Source: an uncultured Clostridia bacterium (GTDB lineage: Bacteria; Bacillota; Clostridia; UBA1381). Taken from it: a stretch of DNA of 32,979 nucleotides. Made by a program: the position numbers and the translations under genes. The notes beneath the pieces are model-generated. The model was not told the DNA's origin. It saw nothing but the letters and a program-made list of their open reading frames with translations, and did no database searches. Of this stretch, positions 23,806 to 32,585 are shown piece after piece. The stretch is taken from positions 1-32,979 of the forward strand of contig CANPXG010000025.1 of the NCBI GenBank assembly GCA_947585795.1, written 5' to 3'. Numbering within the stretch: position 1 is the stretch's first letter; every line of letters begins with the position of its first letter.

Positions 23806-24613
23806 CGCTTCCTACCCACATTTTCACCGTTACACGATTGGTAAGTCCTATCTCCTTGTAAATACTGATTGGCGCTATAGGCTTTACCTTGTAACATGCC
23901 ACTATATCTATACTGTGCTTTTGTCCGTTAATTGTTTCATTAAAGTGTGAGGCGCTAAAATCTATTCCTGACAACCCGCCAACAATCCCTAATTTTTCAA
24001 GCCGTTCTCCCGGCTCATACACTCGTCCTCCCGAATTATTCATGTCTTCAAGGTAACTTGACATCATTGCACGCACAACCTCTCCGCCCAAAAATGCCTT
24101 CGCATCACTTGTCGCATTGCCCAAAAAAATACTGCCTACGGTTTTGAGCAATTTTTTCGGATCACTTATCAGTGTTTTAAAGGAATTCAATGATTCGGGA
24201 TATTTCTCCTTTAGTTCTTTATAGCTTGCAGCAGTTTTTCCGGCGTTATCAATAATATCGTCCATTTCAGTGGAATTAACCGTGTCGGAAACTCCCTCTC
24301 CCACTGCTATCAGACTATCTATACCGTCTACGATATTATCTATATTTCCATTGAAATACCCTTCGGCAGCAGATGTGTTTGATTGAATATTATCATCTAT
24401 CTCCATCGCGCCAACTGCGTCGTATATATAACTGTATGAGGCAAGCTCCTTTGCGGACATGTTTATTTGGTGCTGCACGAGCTCGTACACGAATATTATC
24501 CTGATAAGGAAGAGCAGGGTAAGCATTACTATAGCAAAGCATGTAAATGCAATTGAAGCTTCAACAGTTATTACTGCTCCGCTTTTTCCTTCGGTAAAAT
24601 CCGTTTTTCGCAT
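23798..24613 (-). CDS. TadE-like pseudopilin
   Basis: 271 residues from the ATG at 24613 (AGGAGG 9 bases upstream). An in-frame ATG at 24631 is less likely because the Shine-Dalgarno would lie inside the gene. The N-terminus is KSGAVITVEASIAFTCFAIV, a type IVb pilin-like hydrophobic helix with a Glu five or six residues after a Gly. An extracytoplasmic region with long helices (~55-200) and a short beta C-terminus follows. The TadE/TadF family supplies minor pseudopilins of Tad pili. The rather long C-terminal part is not typical of small TadE proteins, so subfamily is uncertain. Confidence 0.75.
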   Translation of the reverse strand: MRKTDFTEGKSGAVITVEASIAFTCFAIVMLTLLFLIRIIFVYELVQHQINMSAKELASYSYIYDAVGAMEIDDNIQSNTSAAEGYFNGNIDNIVDGIDSLIAVGEGVSDTVNSTEMDDIIDNAGKTAASYKELKEKYPESLNSFKTLISDPKKLLKTVGSIFLGNATSDAKAFLGGEVVRAMMSSYLEDMNNSGGRVYEPGERLEKLGIVGGLSGIDFSASHFNETINGQKHSIDIVACYKVKPIAPISIYKEIGLTNRVTVKMWVGSDD

Positions 24614-24633
24614 ACTGCTGCTCCTCCTCATTC

Positions 24634-27138
24634 TTAATAGCCCTGATAAATTGTGTTCTTAAAGCTTATACCCAAACCCGGATAGAAGTCGGAAAATTGA
24701 CTGATCTGCCGAAACAGGTAGCTTATTGAAACATTGGTTTCTGCTTTAATATACGTCGATGATTTATTCATTAAAAACGAGTTGTCGTAACGTTTTCGCA
24801 TATTGAGCTGGACAAGGTCTGCAATACGCCTTACTCTTGTTTCTGAATTGGTCATAAGGCACATAAGGATAAGCAGATAATCCTCATAACAAACATTTAT
24901 GGCCGTTTTCTGTACTGATGTCTGTAGCTTACCCGGAAGATCCGCAACGTCAGTAATGCTTTGCATTATTAAATTTGCGCCCGTTTTAATAAGCGGAATC
25001 CTGTACCCGTCATTAATGAGAAAATCCATTTCAATGCACGTTTCCGCAATCGCCCATGCTGTAATAAATATCCACTGGTAGACACGCGGAGATATTGTCA
25101 CAACTCCGGCTGTAGTAGCTGCTACGACTGCAGCCGTAGCACATCCCATCGCGTAGCACTGATCGCGAGCATTTTTATTCGCGTACACCGCCGCAATATT
25201 ATTTGCCGCCCGTGTTGCATATATTATTGCATAAACAGAAGCGCAATTGGCACTGTCGGATTTATTTCCTCCAAATATGTATTCTATTTCGGCATTAAGA
25301 ACAGAATCCTGCTCCGATTTTGGCTTTTCACGCAAATCATGTTCACCGTTGTCGTTCTCGTATCTCCATTGCACGTGATAATCCTTCCATTCTGAAGGCT
25401 TTGTCGAGGCGTTGAATTTTTGTGCATCAGACATGCGGCTTTTAAACATACCGAATATGTACGAATATGTAAGCGCTTCATCACGTCCCACTTCCGCCAA
25501 GTCGGAAAAAATATCTGCAGCGTCTGACAAAATCGAATGAGTATCCTTTGTCATTTCGGATGTATCTGTTTTAAAATCCGGCTTTTCATTTGTTATGACC
25601 ATTTCGCCCTTTGAGGGAAGACTGCCCCATTCGGAATCCGGAATTGATGAACCGGTAAAGCTATCCTTCTTGTTATTTGCCGATTTCGCACTTTCTTCAG
25701 CTTCACTTCTGTAATCTTTCTTTTCCTCATTACCGAATGCATCTATTTCTTTAAATTTATTTTTTATTGCCCCGCAGAGTGAACTGTAATGCGGGCATCC
25801 CTCGTTTCCATAATATTGCTCCTTAGCGGTATACGAATCACATGTATACGCTCCGTCAGACTTATATTCTTCTCCAACCTCTTTTAAGCCATAATACTTT
25901 AATCCCGAAGGAGCATCTTCGTCGCTTTTCAACATAGACGGTGAATTTATAATTCCGGTAAGCGACTTGCAAAGAGCAGAATACGCATTAGTGTACATAG
26001 ACGAAGAAATTTTCAAATATTTTTTATCTTGCTGATACGCGCTTCCATCCATATACTGTTTAATCTCTAAAAGCGGCGTTTTAAAGCCCTCATACCTTGC
26101 CACAGTATCTGCTATATCGCTCTTCATTGCATCAACCACCTCTGTGGAGCAACTGTTGACTTTATTATCCCGAAACTCATTGAGCTTGGAAATATGCTCA
26201 TCTATATTGTTTATCAACTCTGAAATGTCAGAGGACTTGATTTCGTTAAATAATTTATACGCTGTTTCTCCTGCTTTATCAAGCTCGGAACATTGCGATT
26301 CAATCTGTTTGATTAACGTTGTAACCGAGCCGTTTGAATAGTATACATTATATGCTACCGATAGATTCTCGTCCCAGGTTTCATCATTAATATGGCTGTC
26401 GTATGCATTGTCAGCAGCCTTGACCGCCGAACGCATATTGTTTTTAAACGCACTGATTTTTGTATCATCCGAAGCAGATGCAACAGCATTACGAAATTCA
26501 CTTATTTTTTTGTTCAGCGTCAGTATCTTCTCTTCGATCTTCTTCTCGGCCTCTTCATCAAGTTCAAGTTTTTCTTCCATAAGCTTTGTGCTTTCCTGTG
26601 TTTTTTCATATTCTTCTTTAGCTTCCGAAAGCTTTGCTAACAAAGACAGCCTGTCCGCCAGAAAATATACACCTCTGTATTTTGTGTACTCCACTATCTG
26701 ATTCTGAAGGACCTCCTTCTGAGAAAGATCATACAGCGTGCTTACATTTGACGTACCCACTTTATAATCAAATAAATCAGTAAAGCTCTTTATATTGCTA
26801 TTTTCAAAAATCAGCCCCTTGACAGACTCATAGAGCTTATCACTATAATCACTGTCTTCTCCGGAAATTGACTGCAACGAGCTTTTTAAGTAGGAATCAA
26901 AAATTTCTCCTGCTTTTTCTGAATCCTTCAGTGCAAATAATCCGTAATCATTTTTCAAATCGCGGTTGTATGAAGCAAGAGTACTCATTGCCGCCAAATC
27001 TGACGCCTCCTGCGACATCATCTTCGCGCTACGCACCCTGCTTCCGTCCACAAGGACTACCACCAGCCCAAGGAGTGGTAACATGGTAATAATCAGAAAA
27101 ACCGATATTACCGCGCGGCTTTTTTCTGAAAAACGCAT
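24634..27138 (-). CDS. Large TadG/DUF5702-like pilus-associated protein
   Basis: 834 residues from the ATG at 27138, chosen because AGGAG lies 7 bases upstream; the ATG at 27156 would overlap the previous gene. The N-terminus has a single membrane helix (AVISVFLIITMLPLLGLVVV) followed by DGSRVR and QEASDLAAMSTLASYN. That is the pattern of TadG-like and DUF5702 proteins, in which a short helix anchors a large external domain. Residues ~170-400 are helical and coiled-coil-prone (Glu/Lys-rich). The C-terminal third is Ala-rich with hydrophobic stretches (CATAAVVAATTAGVVTISP), so it may re-enter the membrane. Probably a pilus-tip or assembly protein; molecular role not known. Confidence 0.75.
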   Translation of the reverse strand: MRFSEKSRAVISVFLIITMLPLLGLVVVLVDGSRVRSAKMMSQEASDLAAMSTLASYNRDLKNDYGLFALKDSEKAGEIFDSYLKSSLQSISGEDSDYSDKLYESVKGLIFENSNIKSFTDLFDYKVGTSNVSTLYDLSQKEVLQNQIVEYTKYRGVYFLADRLSLLAKLSEAKEEYEKTQESTKLMEEKLELDEEAEKKIEEKILTLNKKISEFRNAVASASDDTKISAFKNNMRSAVKAADNAYDSHINDETWDENLSVAYNVYYSNGSVTTLIKQIESQCSELDKAGETAYKLFNEIKSSDISELINNIDEHISKLNEFRDNKVNSCSTEVVDAMKSDIADTVARYEGFKTPLLEIKQYMDGSAYQQDKKYLKISSSMYTNAYSALCKSLTGIINSPSMLKSDEDAPSGLKYYGLKEVGEEYKSDGAYTCDSYTAKEQYYGNEGCPHYSSLCGAIKNKFKEIDAFGNEEKKDYRSEAEESAKSANNKKDSFTGSSIPDSEWGSLPSKGEMVITNEKPDFKTDTSEMTKDTHSILSDAADIFSDLAEVGRDEALTYSYIFGMFKSRMSDAQKFNASTKPSEWKDYHVQWRYENDNGEHDLREKPKSEQDSVLNAEIEYIFGGNKSDSANCASVYAIIYATRAANNIAAVYANKNARDQCYAMGCATAAVVAATTAGVVTISPRVYQWIFITAWAIAETCIEMDFLINDGYRIPLIKTGANLIMQSITDVADLPGKLQTSVQKTAINVCYEDYLLILMCLMTNSETRVRRIADLVQLNMRKRYDNSFLMNKSSTYIKAETNVSISYLFRQISQFSDFYPGLGISFKNTIYQGY

Positions 27139-27148
27139 AACCTTCTCC

Positions 27149-27769
27149 TTACTCATCTATTTTCAAAATATTGCTAAGTTCTATAATTTTACTCTTTACC
27201 CCGCCAAGCTTTTCCATCGCTCCCGAGGCGTACCTATTAAGCAAATCCGTGGCAATATCAACATTCCGTATTAATTCAACAGGCTCGCTTACCGGTGCGG
27301 TCGCAAAAACATCAACTTTAAACAGATCGCCTACACCGAACATTCTTGCAAGCCCTTTTATCGGATTATTGTAATCCATATTTATTTTTACATACAACTT
27401 TTTAAAAAGCGCACCACTTCTTGAAGCATATGTTCCTGTCTTGTCTACGCCCATATACGCAGCTCCGTTTCCTACATGCCCCGCAACATAACTGTTAAGT
27501 GTGTTCACTTTTTTATTTGACTCGGAATCCCAAATATATCTGTAGGGGTTTCTATCCTTAAAATCATCATATGTTATTGCTCCCGTTTCCATATCGTCTG
27601 CGCATGTGACATATATTATAGACGCTCTTGACGCAGACCTTGCGGCAAGACTGTAGAGTGCAGACTGCTGATACATAACTATGCCCATAAAAATAAGCAG
27701 CATAATTGCGACAAATATCACAGGCACTACAAATACCGATTCAACAGTCATATAAGCATCCTTTTTCAA
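27149..27769 (-). CDS. TadE-like pseudopilin
   Basis: About 206 residues. The start chosen is TTG at 27769, because GAGGTGAT lies 4 bases upstream of it; a GTG at 27778 would put the Shine-Dalgarno inside the gene. The N-terminus KKDAYMTVESVFVVPVIFV has Glu at +5 if cleaved after Ala, as in class IVb prepilins. A hydrophobic helix follows, then YQQSALYSLAARSASRASI, typical of TadE. The external region contains GSESNKKVNTLNSY-like loops and ends in a helical tail. It should be processed by one of the two A24 peptidases and act as a minor pilus component. Confidence 0.78.
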   Translation of the reverse strand: MKKDAYMTVESVFVVPVIFVAIMLLIFMGIVMYQQSALYSLAARSASRASIIYVTCADDMETGAITYDDFKDRNPYRYIWDSESNKKVNTLNSYVAGHVGNGAAYMGVDKTGTYASRSGALFKKLYVKINMDYNNPIKGLARMFGVGDLFKVDVFATAPVSEPVELIRNVDIATDLLNRYASGAMEKLGGVKSKIIELSNILKIDE

Positions 27770-27816
27770 AATAATCACCTCATCACAAACACAGTCAAAT
27801 TCAAAGCGGCATAATC

Positions 27817-27847
27817 GGATACCTCATATCTTTTATATGAGGTATCC
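27817..27847 (-). terminator. Strong hairpin behind the pilin gene (attenuator or mRNA stabiliser)
   Basis: GGATACCTCATAT (27817-27829) and ATATGAGGTATCC (27835-27847) form a perfect 13-bp stem with a 5-base loop. It lies 21 bases past the flp stop. No U-run follows on the minus strand, so full termination is doubtful. A partial terminator or 3' end protector, giving more pilin mRNA than downstream mRNA, is more likely. Confidence 0.6.
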
Positions 27848-27867
27848 ATACACTATACCATTACGGT

Positions 27868-28068
27868 TTATTCCGTTCCTACGCCATTGCTGTCAATTGT
27901 TCCTGCGTCGCCGCTACCGCTTAATATACTCTCTAAATTGGTCCTTACAAAGTTGATTATCGTTTTTCTAAATATAAGGGCAATGCTTACCAGTACAGCA
28001 AGAATGATTACTATCTCGACAGTTCCCATACCGTCCTCTTCCTTTAAAAAACTCTTAATTAAATTCAT
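27868..28068 (-). CDS. flp: Flp-type (type IVb) major pilin
   Basis: 66 residues from the ATG at 28068, preceded by AAAGGAGGTGA, the strongest ribosome site in the cluster; longer frames upstream are spurious. The leader KSFLKEEDG is followed by MGTVEIVIILAVLVSIALIF. Cleavage after G13 gives M+1 and the required Glu at +5 (E18), then the hydrophobic polymerisation helix. The mature pilin is ~53 residues with a small Gly/Asp/Ser tail (SGSGDAGTIDSNGVGTE). It is the subunit of the Tad pilus. Gaps of 19 bases upstream and 98 bases downstream, the latter with a strong hairpin, isolate it for high expression. Confidence 0.9.
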   Translation of the reverse strand: MNLIKSFLKEEDGMGTVEIVIILAVLVSIALIFRKTIINFVRTNLESILSGSGDAGTIDSNGVGTE

Positions 28069-28087
28069 ATCCGTTTTCACCTCCTTT

Positions 28088-29023
28088 TTAAAATCCTGAC
28101 GAAAAGCTGAGTATCGCAGGCAATGCCACAACTATGATTATGCCTATAAACATCATCATAAGCGGGAGCATAATCTTACTTGATGCTTCCTCTCCAAGTC
28201 GTTTCACTTCCGCTTTTCGCATTTCCCAGCATTCGTTTCCCTGAAGACGCAAGGTAGGTACAACCTCGCTTCCGCCTTTTTTTAAATTCAAAACAATTAC
28301 GGAAACAAATTTCATTATTTCTTTGATTTTACATCTTTTGCCAAAATCCTCATAAGCCACGCTTTCCGGCTTGCCGGCGCTTATTTGAGCACTTGTCCTG
28401 CGCAGTTCGTCATACATAGGACCACTTTTTTTGTTGTCGGTGGATATTTTTTCCCACGCTTTGGAAATAGTCATTCCGGCATCCACCAAAAGTGTCAGCT
28501 TGTTTACAAATTCGGGAAATTCCAAACGTATCTCCGTACGCCGCTTTTCTATTTTCCCGTCTAATGATTTGTCCAATAAAAAGCCTAATCCAAACATACT
28601 TGCAATACTAATCAGCAAGAAAAGACACGAGTTCGTCATATCCCCACCCGTTCCCATCACAACTGCAAGCAGAGCAAAGACAATTGCCGCGACAGATGAA
28701 AGAACGTATTTGTTTGCATTGTGAACCTGCATGTAAAACTCCGTATACTCCAATCCGTAAAGCTCCGTGATTTTTACCGTAACCGAATTGTTATACTTAT
28801 AGAGCTTTCGGGACACTATTTTCGGTATTATTTTATTTTTTATCCCCGAATCGGCAAAGTAAAAACCGGCAGGGAGCATATCCTTAAGCGAATATTCCTT
28901 TTTATCTATGTAATCCATGTATTCCGAGTAATAATCTCCCGCTTTATTCTTACAGCCAAAGAGCAATATTAATATCGCTCCACACCACACCGCCGCTAAA
29001 ACGGCGACAGCCATTCCTATCAT
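28088..29023 (-). CDS. tadC: TadC-like inner-membrane platform protein
   Basis: A 311-residue type II secretion F-domain protein. The N-terminal membrane helix is followed by two more helices near 105-145, a cytoplasmic helical domain (RLEFPEFVNKLTLLVDAGMT, then AWEKIS) and a C-terminal membrane helix (LPLMMMFIGIIIVVALPAIL). The LEFPEF...L...V.AG signature and KGGSEVVPTLRLQ motif are standard for TadC. It forms the assembly platform together with TadB. GGAGGG lies 4 bases before the ATG. A second ATG three codons in is an alternative. Confidence 0.9.
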   Translation of the reverse strand: MIGMAVAVLAAVWCGAILILLFGCKNKAGDYYSEYMDYIDKKEYSLKDMLPAGFYFADSGIKNKIIPKIVSRKLYKYNNSVTVKITELYGLEYTEFYMQVHNANKYVLSSVAAIVFALLAVVMGTGGDMTNSCLFLLISIASMFGLGFLLDKSLDGKIEKRRTEIRLEFPEFVNKLTLLVDAGMTISKAWEKISTDNKKSGPMYDELRRTSAQISAGKPESVAYEDFGKRCKIKEIMKFVSVIVLNLKKGGSEVVPTLRLQGNECWEMRKAEVKRLGEEASSKIMLPLMMMFIGIIIVVALPAILSFSSGF

Positions 29024-29036
29024 AATTCCCTCCGAA

Positions 29037-29831
29037 TCAAACCTTTATATCCATAATTTTTCCGCCTATAAAATATGCCGCCGCAAATATGGCTATTGTA
29101 ACGGTCATAACAAGATGACCTATAAAAGTTTCAAATACCGGTTGCATATAATCGTACGCGGTGGCACTTAACAGAACAATCAGTGCAACCGGCATAACCA
29201 TCAGTATTTTAAACTCAAATTTTTTTCCCGATATAAGAGTTTCGATTTCCTGTTTGATTTCAATCTTGTCCCCTATCGTCTGTGAAGTGCTTTTTATGAC
29301 CTGTACCAAATCTCCGCCTGTCCTTTTACAGGTCTTGAAAATATCAGTGAAATTCTCTATATCCTCTATGTGAGCACGTTCAGAGAATTGAGTGAACATA
29401 CTTTCAACCGTTTCATTCATTTCTATTCCCCTGACGATGTACTCAAGCTCTTTGAGTATATCTGTATTCTCGTCGTTATAGATGATTTTCAAGTCATTCA
29501 ACGCCTCGTGCAAAGCGCTTTCAATTGAGCGACCGGCTGACAGCGATGAGGAAAGTGAGTAGAGCATATCTTTAAATTGCAGAGTAAGCTCTGCTTTCCT
29601 TTTTTTTATAATCTGCTGTGTTCGTATGGCAGGGAACTTGACTGCCAAAAGCATCAAAAGCGCCGACAAAAACACGCTATGGTAAAATATATATCCAATG
29701 GCAAACAGCGCTGCGGCCGCCATCGCTATATACATTATTTTTTCTTTACGAGTCATGAAATATTGATTGTAATCTGTAAGACCGTCTGCGCGCGGTTGTG
29801 GAACGTCCGTTTTTCTTTTAAACAATTCCAC
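29037..29831 (-). CDS. tadB: TadB-like inner-membrane platform protein
   Basis: 264 residues from a GTG at 29831, chosen because GGGGGGT lies about 8 bases upstream; the ATG at 29900 would run 44 bases into tadA. A short cytoplasmic N-terminus is followed by two membrane helices (~30-70), a T2SS F domain (LQFKDMLYSLSSSLSAGRSIE, IVRGIEMNETVE, FTDIFKTCKRTGGDLVQVI) and two C-terminal helices. The RTGGDL motif is characteristic of TadB. It partners TadC around the TadA ATPase. Confidence 0.9.
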   Translation of the reverse strand: MELFKRKTDVPQPRADGLTDYNQYFMTRKEKIMYIAMAAAALFAIGYIFYHSVFLSALLMLLAVKFPAIRTQQIIKKRKAELTLQFKDMLYSLSSSLSAGRSIESALHEALNDLKIIYNDENTDILKELEYIVRGIEMNETVESMFTQFSERAHIEDIENFTDIFKTCKRTGGDLVQVIKSTSQTIGDKIEIKQEIETLISGKKFEFKILMVMPVALIVLLSATAYDYMQPVFETFIGHLVMTVTIAIFAAAYFIGGKIMDIKV

Positions 29832-29856
29832 ATCAGCCACCCCCCTTTTTTTCACA

Positions 29857-31092
29857 TCAAACCTCAGCAGACAGACCGGCAGATAAAAATTTCTGCACAT
29901 TAACCATTTTATTTTTCGTCCGTCTGAGCTCTCCTATTATATTTTTATTTTCGTCTTCTCCCATCTCAACGAATTCATACAAGGTGTTCATCTTTATTTC
30001 ACCGTTTTCATATCCAAGTACTTCGCATATTTCAACGGTTCTTCGTGATTTGTCACGTAGCCTTGAAAGCTGAATGATTATGTCAACAGCGGATGCAATT
30101 TGCTGTCTGATTGCATCAAGAGGTAATGACGCACCCATAAGTACCATGGTTTCCAGTCGACTTAACATGTCGTGCGTAGAATTAGAATGTCCCGTCGATA
30201 AGGAGCCGTCATGACCGGTATTCATCGCTTGAAGCATATCAAGCGCTTCCGCCCCTCTTACTTCTCCGACTACAATTCGTTCCGGGCGCATTCTGAGCGA
30301 TGATTTTATCAAATCACGGATTGTGATTTCGCCCTTACCCTCCATGTTTGCATTTCGTGATTCCATACGAACAAGATTGTCCACGCCTCTTATCTGCAAC
30401 TCAGCTGAATCCTCTATCGTAATAACTCTCTCATCATGCGGTATAAAATTTGATAACGCATTAAGAAACGTAGTTTTTCCCGAACCTGTGCCGCCGCTTA
30501 TGAAGATGTTATATTTTGCCTTGACCATTCGTTCCAGCAGCTCGGCAACCTCTCTGTTTATCGACTTATATTTTATCAACTGCTCAACAGTCATCGGATC
30601 CTCCGGGAATTTTCGTATTGTGACGGTGGGCCCGTTTAACGCAATCGGCGGAAGAACAACATTCACTCTCGAACCATCCTGCAGCCTCGCATCCACAATA
30701 GGTGTGGATTCATTGACTGTTCGGTTTACCTTTGATACAATATTTTGGATTACATTTTCAAGTTTTTCACTGTTACCGAAGCTTATATTCTTTCTGAAAA
30801 GGCGTCCGCCCTGTTCTATAAAAACATCGTCGGGACCGTTTATCATAATTTCCGTAATGCTCGGATCGTCAACAAGCGGTTGGAGTACGTCCAAGCCGCG
30901 CATCGAATTGAACACACCATCCATTATTCTTTTTTTATCTGTCAAGCTTATGTAGCTCTGAGCAGAGCGTTCCGTTATTATTTGGTTTATTACTCCGCGT
31001 ATATCTTCATCGTCCAATTCGTGAGTAAGGTCAAGCCTTTCAGACACTATTTTCCTTATTTCGGCAATGTACTCTTCTATATTCTCAATCAC
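29857..31092 (-). CDS. tadA: TadA/CpaF pilus assembly ATPase
   Basis: A 411-residue cytoplasmic secretion ATPase. The N-terminal region contains VDDPSITEIMINGPDDVFIE, diagnostic of CpaF/TadA. Walker A is GGTGSGKTT (200-208), the Asp box lies in ITIEDSAELQI, Walker B is RIVVGEVRGAEALDML, and the His box is STGHSNST. All motifs are complete. It hexamerises and drives Flp pilin polymerisation through TadB/TadC. It starts 12 bases downstream of tadZ. Confidence 0.95.
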   Translation of the reverse strand: MIENIEEYIAEIRKIVSERLDLTHELDDEDIRGVINQIITERSAQSYISLTDKKRIMDGVFNSMRGLDVLQPLVDDPSITEIMINGPDDVFIEQGGRLFRKNISFGNSEKLENVIQNIVSKVNRTVNESTPIVDARLQDGSRVNVVLPPIALNGPTVTIRKFPEDPMTVEQLIKYKSINREVAELLERMVKAKYNIFISGGTGSGKTTFLNALSNFIPHDERVITIEDSAELQIRGVDNLVRMESRNANMEGKGEITIRDLIKSSLRMRPERIVVGEVRGAEALDMLQAMNTGHDGSLSTGHSNSTHDMLSRLETMVLMGASLPLDAIRQQIASAVDIIIQLSRLRDKSRRTVEICEVLGYENGEIKMNTLYEFVEMGEDENKNIIGELRRTKNKMVNVQKFLSAGLSAEV

Positions 31093-31104
31093 GCCTCATC
31101 TCTC

Positions 31105-32172
31105 CTATAACAAAATAGAGCCAAGCTTAGAAGAAATTTCTCTGCTGTTTGAATAGAAAATGTTATTCACATTTCTCAGAACAGCATCCTCTCCTATGCT
31201 CATCTTTACACTTAAAGCTCCAAAACCATCATTGCTGATACTTGGGCTGCAATTTTCAATAAGAATAAGCTTTTTTTCTATAGCATCAAGCTTTTGCATT
31301 TTTTGTATCTCATCTGCAAAGCATTCCATTTTATTTAACGCCGTATATGTATTTTTAAACGGCACCAATATACGGGTGCACACCTCCAGAAGCTCGAATA
31401 TATCATCGTTGTAGCCGCTGTTCATATCTATTATAATATCATCGTATTGTCCTATTTCCTTTGTTTGTTCGGCTATTTTTTTCAATTCTCCCGCTGTCAT
31501 TTCACTGTACTCTGCAGCACATTCCGGCGCACGCACAAAATCTATTCCCGTATCATAATGCGTTTCGCAACATTGTATAACCTTAAGTCCCACATTGCTT
31601 TTCGACGTTTTTGCCGCCAAAAAAACCTCTGACATAGTATGATTACTCGTGCCGTTAAATACTCTGTCTACCGATGAAACGCCTTCAAAATTCAAATACA
31701 ACACCTTTCGTCCCGCAGAGGCCAGCATCGCAGCGGTTGCCAGTGATAATGTCGTTTTACCGCTGCCTCCCACAGGAGAATAGACTCCTATCACCCTGCT
31801 GCCGTTTTCACTGATTTTCAAATTTTCAACTGAACCTGTCGCCTCCGAATACTCAACAAGAATTTCGTTAAGCAGCTCGTCGGCGCGTCTATATTTGTTC
31901 AATGCCTTATATTGTCTGTTTGTTCCTCCAATACCATCGGTCAACATCATTTTTAAATCTGCATGATGCTTATCTATTTCATCAGAAAGCATATCCTCGG
32001 AAAACAACAAAATATGTAAATGATTATTCCTTTCACTCAAATATCTGATAAAACTGCTTTTTTCCGAGAAACTGCTTATATTAAGCTGTTTATCAATTTC
32101 TATAAGATTGTTCACCAATCTCTTTAAATATTTATTGTCACTATCCGCAATCGCCATATTTATAATCGGCAT
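31105..32172 (-). CDS. tadZ: TadZ/CpaE-like localisation ATPase
   Basis: 355 residues. Residues ~1-110 resemble an atypical receiver-like domain (INMAIADSDNKYLKRLVNNL), as in TadZ/CpaE. Residues ~125-355 are a MinD/ParA-type P-loop domain with YSPVGGSGKTTLS (131-143; K139). As usual in TadZ, the extra signature lysine of MinD is absent (Val134 in that place). TadZ positions the pilus machine at a cell site and recruits the other Tad proteins. GGGAGG lies 9 bases before the ATG, and the palindromic hairpin at 32188-32218 sits immediately upstream in the leader. First gene of the cluster. Confidence 0.88.
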   Translation of the reverse strand: MPIINMAIADSDNKYLKRLVNNLIEIDKQLNISSFSEKSSFIRYLSERNNHLHILLFSEDMLSDEIDKHHADLKMMLTDGIGGTNRQYKALNKYRRADELLNEILVEYSEATGSVENLKISENGSRVIGVYSPVGGSGKTTLSLATAAMLASAGRKVLYLNFEGVSSVDRVFNGTSNHTMSEVFLAAKTSKSNVGLKVIQCCETHYDTGIDFVRAPECAAEYSEMTAGELKKIAEQTKEIGQYDDIIIDMNSGYNDDIFELLEVCTRILVPFKNTYTALNKMECFADEIQKMQKLDAIEKKLILIENCSPSISNDGFGALSVKMSIGEDAVLRNVNNIFYSNSREISSKLGSILL

Positions 32173-32187
32173 AATTCATATCCTCCC

Positions 32188-32218
32188 ATTTTCGCAAAAC
32201 TCATTCTTTTGCGAAAAT
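32188..32218. repeat. Palindromic hairpin element, copy 1 (tadZ leader)
   Basis: ATTTTCGCAAAA (32188-32199) and TTTTGCGAAAAT (32207-32218) form a perfect 12-bp stem around CTCATTC. It lies just upstream of the tadZ ribosome site, so in mRNA the hairpin could affect translation. As DNA it could be an operator. A reverse-complement copy lies at 32498-32525. Confidence 0.75.
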
Positions 32219-32497
32219 TATCTCGGTTTTTTAGTAAAATTTCGTTACAAAGAATGCGTATTATGGCGTGTGAGAGCTTACTTATCTTGACTTTAGGCTC
32301 ACTATCCTTCGAATTTTCTTGTACGAGGATTGAAATATGTCTTGCTACACCCATAAAAATATGCAAATTGCATTTATTTAGCAATCTTCATAAAATAATT
32401 AAGTAAATTTCTACATTTTTTATAATCTAAGTTCGTCAAAAAGTATTGTATTTCCATTTTAAACATGCTATAATTGAATAGAGTGTGAATAAACGGC
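32219..32497. other. Non-coding spacer between the two hairpin copies
   Basis: 279 bp of AT-rich DNA with no credible gene. The two copies of the palindrome at its ends are inverted relative to each other, so the segment resembles a small element with terminal inverted repeats, or a divergent control region. The tadZ promoter must lie here or further upstream. Only weak minus-strand candidates are seen, for example TTGCTA with TATTTT 18 bp apart around 32352-32381. A consensus plus-strand promoter starts at 32446. Confidence 0.5.
32446..32474 (+). promoter_or_regulatory. Plus-strand sigma-A promoter without a downstream gene
   Basis: TTGTAT (32446-32451) and TATAAT (32469-32474) are 17 bp apart, with an extended -10 (TGCTATAAT). 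The predicted start is at about 32481. No plus-strand gene follows, so a small RNA is the likely product. Confidence 0.65.
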
Positions 32498-32525
32498 TTT
32501 CGCAAAAGAATGAGTTTTGCGAAAA
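32498..32525. repeat. Palindromic hairpin element, copy 2
   Basis: TTTCGCAAAA (32498-32507) pairs with TTTTGCGAAA (32515-32524) around GAATGAG, the reverse complement of the loop of copy 1. The element is an inverted copy of 32188-32218 with a single base changed at its edge. Confidence 0.75.
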
Positions 32526-32585
32526 TATACACACTCCCTTTCCTAATCAGTTACATAAAAAACAAAAATAATGATTGTACACAAA

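Noticed and set aside
32160-32384. 74-codon minus-strand frame overlapping the tadZ start
   Set aside because: It runs through the palindromic hairpin and the tadZ ribosome site, has no Shine-Dalgarno and no recognisable domain.
32188-32525. Repeated palindromes as a CRISPR array
   Set aside because: Only two copies, inverted relative to each other and 279 bp apart, with no spacers or cas genes.
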